Of a stretch of DNA of 16,765 nt, positions 8,144-14,474 are shown piece after piece (position 1 is the first letter of the stretch; every line of letters begins with the position of its first letter). The translations under genes and the position numbers were made by a program. This DNA comes from CAZIRO01 sp964541595 (GTDB taxonomy: Bacteria; Acidobacteriota; HRBIN11), in NCBI GenBank assembly GCA_964541595.1, contig CAZIRO010000048.1, positions 1-16,765 of the forward strand, written 5' to 3'. The notes under the pieces are model-generated. The model did not search any database, had not been told where the DNA came from, and saw nothing but the letters and a program-made list of their open reading frames with translations.

Positions 8144-8219
8144 AATGGCTGCACATCCCTGTTCGCGCGTCACTTTCTCTCTCGTCACTGTTGCTGCATC
8201 TCCATTCGGGTCATATGCC

Positions 8220-9407
8220 ATGGATCGGATCCAACCGTACTGGCCCCCGGGGGATACACCGATTCCCGTCACCGGTCACCGTATACCCTCGCGAGTGGTC
8301 GATCTGCTGATCGATTGTATTCGCCTGCGGATATTCCCCGGTGCCGTGGCCGGTTGTGCGGAACCGGGTCGCTGGCACTGGTGGGCGGCCGTTGGCTGGC
8401 AGAGCCTGATGCCGGTGCGTCGTCCGATCGATCGGTCGACGGTATTTGATCTCGCATCGTTGACCAAACCCCTGGTCACGGCTGCCCGGGCCGTATGGGG
8501 GCACCTGCACGGTGAATGGGATATCCGTGCACCGATGGTGACGAACTTTCCGATATTCCGTGATGTACATACCGTCCGGGGGCACGTTTCCCTGCAGGAT
8601 GTCCTCGAACACCGCGCCGGGTTTCCCGCGTGGGCGCCATTGTATCTGCTCGCTGTGGATCGACGTGCACGCTGGCACTGGCTGAACACATGGCCCATGG
8701 TCGATCCGGAACGTTTCCTGTACTCATGTCTGGATTATCAATGGCTCTACCTCACATGGGAACGTCAGGGGGTGGACCTGGTCGGATGGCTGCGCCGGTG
8801 GACCCGCCGCTGGCCGCGTTCGGCCGTGTTGACGCTGCGGCCGGATCGTCGGCAAAAGTTCCGGATCGCCCCGACCGAATGGGGCCGCCAGTACGAACGA
8901 TCCATGGCCATCGATTTTCTGCGTGCCGTTCCCGCGTGGATGTCCGGGTATCCCCGGTTTCAACCACAACGTGCACACCTGCGGTTATACCGCAGGGACT
9001 GGTTCCCCGATGGCGTCGTCTGGGGTGTGAGCCACGATCTGAACGCGTACTCCCTGAAAGGGTTCGGGGGAAACGCCGGCGCGTTCGGAACGGCGGACGG
9101 AGTCCTTCGCGCCGTATCCTGGTGGTTCGATGTCCTGCCGTTGCTGCCGCGCCGGTCCCCGCCGTATCCAGGAATGTACCGCTGGGGATGGGAAATCGGA
9201 TGGCCCGGCGGTGTATCCCCACCGGATGGCCACGAATGGTGGCACCACACGGGGTTTACCGGTACACTCGTGGCCGTCGATCGATGTCATGCCCGGATCT
9301 ACGTCCTGCTCACCCACCGGGTGCATCCGGTGGTCCGGAATGTGCACATGAATGCCATTCGCCGCGCGTGGCTCAGGGAAGCCATCGCGGTGCCCGCTTC
9401 TCGATGA
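8220..9407 (+). CDS. Tryptophan-rich beta-lactamase-fold serine hydrolase
   Basis: The 395-residue product has the class C beta-lactamase / penicillin-binding-protein-like / EstB layout. The SxxK motif is S80-L-T-K83 (FDLASLTKPL). The block near 265-295 (WGVSHDLNAYSLKGFGGNAGAFGTADG) matches the family's 'V.D.NA..lgG.aGhAGLFsTa.D' signature, and HTG at 343-345 stands for KTG. The second motif, usually YxN or YSD, appears as Y168-S-C170, so the third residue is Cys. Tryptophan is extremely frequent (about 28 residues, 7%). No clear signal peptide is seen, so it may be cytoplasmic; an esterase or peptidase acting on amide or ester bonds is likely, substrate unknown. ATG 8220 is preferred because upstream codons look non-coding; ATG 8145 would add 25 residues. 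Neither start has a strong ribosome site. It converges with the crotonase gene, overlapping it by 35 bp. Confidence 0.85.
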   Translation: MDRIQPYWPPGDTPIPVTGHRIPSRVVDLLIDCIRLRIFPGAVAGCAEPGRWHWWAAVGWQSLMPVRRPIDRSTVFDLASLTKPLVTAARAVWGHLHGEWDIRAPMVTNFPIFRDVHTVRGHVSLQDVLEHRAGFPAWAPLYLLAVDRRARWHWLNTWPMVDPERFLYSCLDYQWLYLTWERQGVDLVGWLRRWTRRWPRSAVLTLRPDRRQKFRIAPTEWGRQYERSMAIDFLRAVPAWMSGYPRFQPQRAHLRLYRRDWFPDGVVWGVSHDLNAYSLKGFGGNAGAFGTADGVLRAVSWWFDVLPLLPRRSPPYPGMYRWGWEIGWPGGVSPPDGHEWWHHTGFTGTLVAVDRCHARIYVLLTHRVHPVVRNVHMNAIRRAWLREAIAVPASR

Positions 9408-10131
9408 ATGCCCGGACCCCCTCGGCGGGGTCAGCATGGGTCAGCAACTCGTCGATAAACGTCGTCTCCAGCGATTCCAGACGGGCCCAGTGGGTGCGTA
9501 CGTGATGACGACGCAATAATTGTGCGGTCAGACTCAGAACGGCGCGGCTGTATCCCGATATCCGTTCAATGAGTTGCCGTACGGCGTCCTCCAGTTCGGT
9601 GGCCGGAACAACCCGGGTCAGTAACCCCATGTTACCCCAGTCCGCAGCCGCATAACGCTGACCTTCCAGAATCATGGCCACGGCACGGTGATAACCGACC
9701 CGGTCCGCGAGAAATGCCAGGGCCACCGGCGGGTAAAACGCCAGTTGAATTTCCGGAAACCCGAACGTGCTGCGGTCGCTCGCGATCACAAAATCGGTCA
9801 ATAACAACCATTCGGCCGCACCTCCCAGGGCATAGCCGTCGACTTTTGCAATGGTGACCTGGGGCAGATCGATCCAGTCCCGCAACAGCCGGTGAAACGT
9901 GCGGATCATATCCGGCGCGCGGTCCGGGGCGTGTTCGGGCACGGAGACACCGGCTGAGAACCGTTCCGGCAGGGCGGATTCAAGCACGACAAACCGTACC
10001 GTTGCCGCCCGATCGTGTAACGTCGAGATGACTTCCTGGACACGGGCAAACAGGTCGACATCGAGGACGTTGACGGGAGGATGATGCAGCACCAGCCGCA
10101 CCGTCGCACCATCGTAGACAACATCCAGCAT
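9373..10131 (-). CDS. Crotonase-family enoyl-CoA hydratase, dienoyl-CoA hydratase-like
   Basis: This is a 252-residue member of the enoyl-CoA hydratase/isomerase superfamily. Oxyanion-hole segments are FSAGVSV (58-64) and GYALGGAAEW (99-108). Both hydratase glutamates are present: E107 (GGAAE, equivalent to rat E144) and E127 (FGFPEIQL, equivalent to E164). The segments FSAGVSVPEHAPD...MIRTFHRLL and EIQLAFYPPVA, in place of the usual 'PGAGGTQ', resemble cyclohexa-1,5-diene-1-carbonyl-CoA hydratases of benzoyl-CoA degradation; that is recalled similarity, not a computed alignment. No other aromatic-degradation gene is in the window, so a general fatty- or branched-acyl-CoA role is equally open. 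ATG at 10129-10131 has GAGG 7 nt upstream on the minus strand. Its end overlaps the convergent hydrolase gene by 35 bp. Confidence 0.92.
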   Translation of the reverse strand: MLDVVYDGATVRLVLHHPPVNVLDVDLFARVQEVISTLHDRAATVRFVVLESALPERFSAGVSVPEHAPDRAPDMIRTFHRLLRDWIDLPQVTIAKVDGYALGGAAEWLLLTDFVIASDRSTFGFPEIQLAFYPPVALAFLADRVGYHRAVAMILEGQRYAAADWGNMGLLTRVVPATELEDAVRQLIERISGYSRAVLSLTAQLLRRHHVRTHWARLESLETTFIDELLTHADPAEGVRAFIEKRAPRWLP

Positions 10132-10208
10132 ATTCGGCCTCGTGTGTTTCAGGGATTTTCCGAACCCCCGTTACATGCATCCCTGCGTGCTCACACGTCG
10201 GTATCACC

Positions 10209-10255
10209 GCCGTCCGGGGGCGGTGCAGCGGGGGACGGCCGACCGGAATCGGTCG
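10209..10255 (-). other. Two tandem GC-rich inverted repeats between FHA gene and crotonase gene
   Basis: Directly after the stop codon of the FHA-domain gene on the minus strand lies a perfect 6-bp hairpin, CGACCG / CGGTCG with a 4-nt loop (10240-10255). A 7-bp repeat follows, GCCGTCC (10209-10215) / GGACGGC (10233-10239), with a 17-nt GC-rich loop. No T-run follows, so these are not classic intrinsic terminators. They may protect the 3' end or slow polymerase between the two genes. The remaining bases of this 124-bp gap show nothing else convincing. Confidence 0.45.
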
Positions 10256-11440
10256 TCACGTCTGCCCCGATCGGACTTCCAGGATGATATCCACGATCTG
10301 AATGCGGTCCCCGGACTGCAGGGGGTGGTCCCCGGCGAGGATCTGACCGTTGACCCGCGTCGGGTTGGTCTGGCTCAGGTTGCGAATCACGAACTGACCA
10401 CGTGCATCAGGTCGGATTTCCGCCTGTCGGCGGGACACCCGCCGGTCGGGGATCACGATCTGGGCCTGATTGGGATCGCGTCCGATCACCACACCTTCCG
10501 GCGGTACTGCAAACGTCTTCCCCTGTACCACGCCACTCTGACCGACGAGTTGCAGTGCGGGAACCGCAATCGTGGATTCAACCGCAAACGCCTCCGTCGG
10601 TTCGGCAGCCGATACCGGTTCGGGAACCGCCGCACGGGATTGTGGAACGGCGGCAGGCTGCACCGGCGGTGGCGGAATCCGGGCCACACCGGCGGAGGGT
10701 AATGCTTCCGCCGGGACCCGCTCGGCCACCACCACTTCGCGTGACGGCCGGACCAACCAGGCCACGATCGCCAGGATGAGTGCTACCAGCGTTCCGGCCA
10801 GGGCGACCCATACGGTGAATTTCGGGTGACGGTACGTCCATGGAACGTTCAGGTGGTAGTTCAGTCGCTGTTTCTTGAGATCGATGTCCCCCCAGCGGGC
10901 GCCGTCGGGGAGGACATACGTCACTTTTTCGTTCATCTGCACGAGTTCTCCAGCGGTGAGTTCGCTCTGCAGCGGATAGGTACAACTGAAGAAAGCACGT
11001 TGCTTCTCCTGCGTGACCAGCGTGCACTGATGCGTCAGTTTGACCTGTAAATGCCATACGTTGTCCGTCGCGTTGTAGCGAAACATGTCCGGAATGTCCA
11101 GACGGATGATCACCGTGCGTTTCGCGTCGTCGAAATCGATCTTGACGTTTTCAATGATGTACCTGGGTTGCAGTTCCCCGGTCAGGGATCGAAACAGAAT
11201 GTACGGATTCGCTCCGTAGACCGATTTAAACTGCGTGTACAGCCGGCCGGGGTAGGTAATGCGCGATTCCATATGGCCGGTGCCGTTGGCATCGATCGTC
11301 AGGGTCGTTTCCGCATGGACGGTACTGATCTGTTGCGCATGTGCGTGGCGTACACTCCATCCACTGATCGCCCAGACGATGCCCATACAGACGATCCATG
11401 CCGTGGGCACCGGATATCGGGATGTCCGGAACTTCACCAT
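10256..11440 (-). CDS. Membrane protein with extracytoplasmic sensor-like domain and cytoplasmic FHA domain
   Basis: The 394-residue product has a signal peptide (about 1-35, ending AHA before QQ), a beta-rich extracytoplasmic domain (about 36-205), one membrane segment (about 208-230), a Pro/Ala-rich linker (about 240-295) and a C-terminal FHA domain (about 296-394). FHA landmarks are GVVIGRD (316-322), VSRRQAEI (335-342) and NPTRVNGQ (359-366). FHA domains bind phosphothreonine peptides, and here the domain would face the cytoplasm. The usual His of SRRH is Gln339. Two cysteines (C139, C153) in the outer domain could form a disulfide. I do not recognise the outer domain. ATG 11440 overlaps the stop of the transglutaminase-fold gene by 7 bp (ATGGTGA), with GGAG about 10 nt upstream, so the two are coupled. 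No kinase or phosphatase gene is nearby. Confidence 0.88.
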   Translation of the reverse strand: MVKFRTSRYPVPTAWIVCMGIVWAISGWSVRHAHAQQISTVHAETTLTIDANGTGHMESRITYPGRLYTQFKSVYGANPYILFRSLTGELQPRYIIENVKIDFDDAKRTVIIRLDIPDMFRYNATDNVWHLQVKLTHQCTLVTQEKQRAFFSCTYPLQSELTAGELVQMNEKVTYVLPDGARWGDIDLKKQRLNYHLNVPWTYRHPKFTVWVALAGTLVALILAIVAWLVRPSREVVVAERVPAEALPSAGVARIPPPPVQPAAVPQSRAAVPEPVSAAEPTEAFAVESTIAVPALQLVGQSGVVQGKTFAVPPEGVVIGRDPNQAQIVIPDRRVSRRQAEIRPDARGQFVIRNLSQTNPTRVNGQILAGDHPLQSGDRIQIVDIILEVRSGQT

Positions 11441-12522
11441 GGGGAGACAACTCCAACCTGACGTAACTGGTTGTAATCCACCAGGATGATCTGGCCTTTT
11501 TGCGCGGCCTGCTGAATCTGCGCGGTGGCCAGTTGATACGCCTCTTCAAAGGTGACTTTACGGGAGACGACATCGGCGAAATGGCTGATCGCGTACTGGC
11601 GATCGACAATGGTGGACTCCACGAATACGTATTCCCCGTTTGACAGCCGAATATACGGGATCGCATGTCCCGGAATCAGCGCCACGCCGGCTTCAATCCC
11701 GAGCGCCTGCGCCATGGACGCGAACAGAATGGCCAGATCGAGACAGGTGCCGCCTTTTCGTTGCAGGGTTTCTTTCGGAAACTGGACGTACTGGTTGAAA
11801 TGGGGGGTCCAGTTGTCCGACGGTTCCTGGAAATACTTTACGCCGTACTGCCGCAAACAGTAGTAAATGCGCGCCCACGCCTGAATCCGGTCGCGATCGT
11901 CGGTTGAGGTGTTTAATCCGCCGGCACATTGAATCGCCGCATATTTGGTGGTTTCCTCATTGGGCGTGATGAACACGTTGACCAGGAACCAGTTGCTGAA
12001 CATATCGTGCCATGTCAGCAGTTCGTCCTGCGGCATGCTGGACCAGACCAGGTAATTCCGGCCCATGACTTTAATGGGGCGTTCTTCTCTTTTCTGAACA
12101 GTACGCCCGTTCCGTTGCGTATAGGTGATCTCGATACGAAGCGGAAGAGAACGACCGGAAGTCTCCTGCGTGATGCTCTCATGAATGATCGGGAAATAGA
12201 AGTCGACGACTTTCTGGTCGGGGAGGATGAGATCGATCGTATGTTCCGCAGGTTCCATGAGATCGCCCATACTGTATCGAATCCGTACCTGGGTGATCGC
12301 ACCCGGTCCCCGGTTGTGGATCACCACACGTGCCAGCCAGAGACCGAGGTTCTCATCGGCATACAGTTTGTAAGCAGCGCCGAGGATTTCGGTTTTGGTT
12401 TTGATCTCAACAATCACACGCGGTGGAGTCTGTACGGATACCCATGCCCATACGGTCACGCCGAGCAGTACGATAAACAATAGAGTAAACCCGATACGCA
12501 TGGACCAGACCAGTGTACGCAT
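11434..12522 (-). CDS. Membrane-anchored transglutaminase-fold protein
   Basis: The 362-residue protein has an N-terminal membrane anchor (about 9-29) and a beta-rich domain (about 35-155) that may be Ig- or CARDB-like. A C-terminal transglutaminase/papain-like domain (about 205-345) carries likely catalytic residues C260 (RKGGTCLDLAILFASMAQALGI), H286 (LIPGHAIPYI) and an acidic third residue, perhaps E302 (YVFVEST). The fold is used by bacterial cysteine proteases, peptide hydrolases and cross-linkers; the reaction here is unknown. The topology places the domain outside the cytoplasm. ATG at 12520-12522 is chosen because GAGG lies 5 nt upstream; GTG 12526-12528 overlaps that site. The gene has a good minus-strand promoter (12556-12585) and is coupled to the downstream FHA gene, so the two products probably work together at the membrane. 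Confidence 0.88.
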   Translation of the reverse strand: MRTLVWSMRIGFTLLFIVLLGVTVWAWVSVQTPPRVIVEIKTKTEILGAAYKLYADENLGLWLARVVIHNRGPGAITQVRIRYSMGDLMEPAEHTIDLILPDQKVVDFYFPIIHESITQETSGRSLPLRIEITYTQRNGRTVQKREERPIKVMGRNYLVWSSMPQDELLTWHDMFSNWFLVNVFITPNEETTKYAAIQCAGGLNTSTDDRDRIQAWARIYYCLRQYGVKYFQEPSDNWTPHFNQYVQFPKETLQRKGGTCLDLAILFASMAQALGIEAGVALIPGHAIPYIRLSNGEYVFVESTIVDRQYAISHFADVVSRKVTFEEAYQLATAQIQQAAQKGQIILVDYNQLRQVGVVSPW

Positions 12523-12555
12523 ACGCACCTCACCGGGATCGGGTTGCTGGGTTCG

Positions 12556-12585
12556 ATTCTATGCTATTCGGACTTGACAGGTCAA
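12556..12585 (-). promoter_or_regulatory. Sigma-70-like promoter for transglutaminase-fold/FHA genes
   Basis: On the minus strand, TTGACC (plus 12580-12585) is followed after 18 nt by TAGAAT (plus 12556-12561). These match consensus 5/6 and 5/6, and lie about 35 nt before the ATG at 12522. The -35 abuts that of the opposing atp promoter. Confidence 0.7.
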
Positions 12586-12586
12586 G
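12573..12586. repeat. Inverted repeat CTTGAC-AG-GTCAAG spanning two divergent -35 boxes
   Basis: The arms CTTGAC (12573-12578) and GTCAAG (12581-12586) are perfect reverse complements separated by two bases. They contain the -35 hexamers of both divergent promoters. The symmetry could simply come from two -35 boxes back to back, or it could be an operator for a dimeric regulator that would block or switch both promoters at once. Confidence 0.6.
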
Positions 12587-12602
12587 CCGTTTTATTTAGG
12601 AT
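12574..12602 (+). promoter_or_regulatory. Sigma-70-like promoter for the ATP synthase genes
   Basis: TTGACA (12574-12579, perfect) is followed after 17 nt by TAGGAT (12597-12602, 4/6). A start near 12609 would leave a leader of about 60 nt before ATG 12671; apart from a weak CCCG-CAAA-CGGG hairpin I see nothing more in that leader. Confidence 0.75.
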
Positions 12603-12670
12603 GATGCGTCCCCCGCAAACGGGATGAGTTTCCGGTGTTTTCCCCAAAAATCGTGGTTCCGAGGGCAGGG

Positions 12671-13234
12671 ATGACGTGTGTGGTGACTGTACTGATGCAT
12701 CAGGCACACCGGATGGCCGAACCGGCATCCGAGGGGGGTGGCGGCGGGTTTCTCTCGATCAATGTGACACTGGCGATCGTGGTGGTCCTGGTCTGGGCGT
12801 TCTGGCGGGTACTCGATCGCGTGTATTTCCAGCCGGTGCGGCGCATCCTGGCCGAGCGGTATCGTTTGACATACGGGCAATTGGAAGAGGCGCAGGAGTT
12901 GTTGCATCAGATCGAGTCCGAACAGAAACGGTACGAAACGGCCATTCAGGAGATGCATCAGTACGCGAACCAGCGCATGGCCGCAGCGCGGGCCACGGCC
13001 GAACAGCAACGCGCGGCCATGATCGATCGCACGCGTGCGGAAACGCACGTGCAAATTGAACGGACGCGTGCGGAGTTGCGGCAACAGGTCGAGGAGGCGA
13101 AACGGGTACTCGAACGGGAAGCGGATCGCCTGGCGCTGGCCATCGCGGAACGCATCCTGCAGCGGCCGCTGGAGGTCTCTGCGGATCAGATGGAAAAGTT
13201 CCGTGCGGAACTCCAGGAAGTCGTATCCGGCTGA
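12671..13234 (+). CDS. atpF: F1Fo ATP synthase subunit b (first of two, b' type)
   Basis: Subunit b is part of the peripheral stalk that holds the alpha/beta head against the rotor. The 187-residue product has a short N-terminus with a Gly run (22-26), one membrane segment (about 28-50, INVTLAIVVVLVWAFWRVLDRVYF), then a long charged coiled coil rich in Glu, Arg and Gln to the end, as expected for b. The motif FQPVRRILAERY just after the membrane matches the b-family 'f.Pv...l..R' turn. ATG 12671 is chosen because GAGGG (12661-12665) lies 5 nt upstream; ATG 12713 is an alternative giving a more typical short N-terminus. It is first behind the promoter at 12574-12602. A second b gene follows 15 nt later, so the stalk is probably a b/b' heterodimer. 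Confidence 0.9.
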   Translation: MTCVVTVLMHQAHRMAEPASEGGGGGFLSINVTLAIVVVLVWAFWRVLDRVYFQPVRRILAERYRLTYGQLEEAQELLHQIESEQKRYETAIQEMHQYANQRMAAARATAEQQRAAMIDRTRAETHVQIERTRAELRQQVEEAKRVLEREADRLALAIAERILQRPLEVSADQMEKFRAELQEVVSG

Positions 13235-13249
13235 CGGAGGTCAATGACC

Positions 13250-13891
13250 ATGCAACGGGCACATGCACGCGGGTGGCGATACATCACTCGCCGGGCGGTG
13301 GCGTGGAGTATCGGTGTGTGGCTCGGGTTGACGGTCATCGGTATCGGGATGCCGACTCCGGGTCATGCCGGGACATCGACGGAAACCACATCCCATGCGC
13401 GGTTGACCTGGATGCATTACCTCGGACGCGCGGTCAATTTTGGGGGACTGGTCTACATTTTGTATTATCTCATCTTTAAGGTTGCGCGTGCCCCAGAGTC
13501 CCTGCATGCGCAGCGGGAAGCACTGATCCGTGAGATCGAGGAGGCACGGGACAAGAAGGTGCAGGCGGAACAGAAATGGGCGGAGATCCAGACAAAACTG
13601 GCCCATCTGGATGAGGAACTCGAGCAGTTGCGACAACGCGCGGAGGCGGAAGCACAGGCGGAGTCTGAACGCATCCTGCGCGAGGCCCGTGCGGAGGTCG
13701 AACGGTTGAAACGCCTGGCAGAAGAGGAAATCCGTCGGGCCACCGCATTTGCCATCGCCGAGGTGCAGGCCTATGTCGCCACCGTCGCGACCCGTTTGAG
13801 TGAGCAGTTGCTGCGCGCACATCTGACCGATGCCGATCAGGTGCAGATCATTTTGCGGTCCCTGGAAAAACTCAAACAGTCCATGCGTTGA
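13250..13891 (+). CDS. atpF: F1Fo ATP synthase subunit b (second, with signal-peptide-like N-terminus)
   Basis: The 213-residue product has a basic N-terminus and a hydrophobic stretch with a possible cleavage site after A40 (GHA before GT). A second membrane segment (about 60-79, GRAVNFGGLVYILYYLIFKV) follows, then a coiled coil rich in Glu, Arg and Ala. The NF..L..ILYY membrane motif and the dimerisation-like coil mark it as subunit b. A cleavable N-terminus on b is known in Geobacter-like and other deltaproteobacterial ATP synthases. GGAGG (13236-13240) lies 9 nt before ATG 13250 and only 3 nt before ATG 13244, so the shorter start is preferred, although both are possible. It lies 15 nt after the first b gene and 10 nt before atpH. 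Confidence 0.92.
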   Translation: MQRAHARGWRYITRRAVAWSIGVWLGLTVIGIGMPTPGHAGTSTETTSHARLTWMHYLGRAVNFGGLVYILYYLIFKVARAPESLHAQREALIREIEEARDKKVQAEQKWAEIQTKLAHLDEELEQLRQRAEAEAQAESERILREARAEVERLKRLAEEEIRRATAFAIAEVQAYVATVATRLSEQLLRAHLTDADQVQIILRSLEKLKQSMR

Positions 13892-13901
13892 GGCGCTACC
13901 G

Positions 13902-14474
13902 ATGATCCGGGAAGGTGTACTGCGCAGATACGCCCAGAGTTTGCTGGATGTCGCGCTGGAACGGGAACTGTACGATCGCATTCATGACGAACTCGTTCAG
14001 GTGCGCACACTGTTTCAGCAGGTGCCCATGCTGATGCATCTGCTCGATCGACCGACCACGCCGGTGCGGGAGAAACGTGCGCTGTTGCAACAACTGCATG
14101 AGCGTCTGGAATTGCACCCGCTCACCGTACGGTTTCTGGAACTGCTCGTGGAGAATCGACGGTTGCGCCATTTTTCCCGGATTCTGCAACTGCTGGAACG
14201 GCTGTATCTGGAGGCCCGGGGTTACCAGAATGTCACGATCATTACGGCCATTCCGCTCGATGAACCGCTCCGCATGCAGGTGCAGCAGGCCCTGGAAACG
14301 TTTACGGGTCGTAAGGTGATCTTGGAAGAGAAGGTCGACCCGAACATCCTGGGTGGGTTTGTCGTCCGGATCGGGTCGATCTATTACGACGGGAGTGTGG
14401 TCAATCAGATTCGTCAAATTCGAGACCATCTCATCGGAGAGGTACCCCATGGCATCCACCATCCGTCCGGATGA
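13902..14474 (+). CDS. atpH: F1Fo ATP synthase subunit delta
   Basis: Delta (OSCP equivalent) joins the b stalk to the top of the alpha3beta3 head. The 190-residue product starts with the typical MIREGVLRRYAQSLLDVALE helix and has a six-helix N-terminal domain (PTTPVREKRALL, VRFLELLVENRRL). It ends with the family C-terminal signature near 160-182 (LGGFVVRIGSIYYDGSVVNQI). ATG 13902 has GAGG (13890-13893) 8 nt upstream, overlapping the stop of the previous gene; the open frame to 13830 has no better start. Its 3' end overlaps atpA by 26 bp, so translation of the two is probably linked. Confidence 0.95.
   Translation: MIREGVLRRYAQSLLDVALERELYDRIHDELVQVRTLFQQVPMLMHLLDRPTTPVREKRALLQQLHERLELHPLTVRFLELLVENRRLRHFSRILQLLERLYLEARGYQNVTIITAIPLDEPLRMQVQQALETFTGRKVILEEKVDPNILGGFVVRIGSIYYDGSVVNQIRQIRDHLIGEVPHGIHHPSG

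Noticed and set aside
8145..8219. N-terminal extension of the serine hydrolase from ATG 8145
   Set aside because: The codons differ from those of neighbouring genes, there is no ribosome site, and hairpins lie directly in front; kept only as an alternative start.
8630..9505. Plus-strand open frame of 291 codons overlapping the serine hydrolase
   Set aside because: It is out of frame with the hydrolase motifs, with composition (Arg, Gly, Pro, Ser, Met) typical of a shadow frame.
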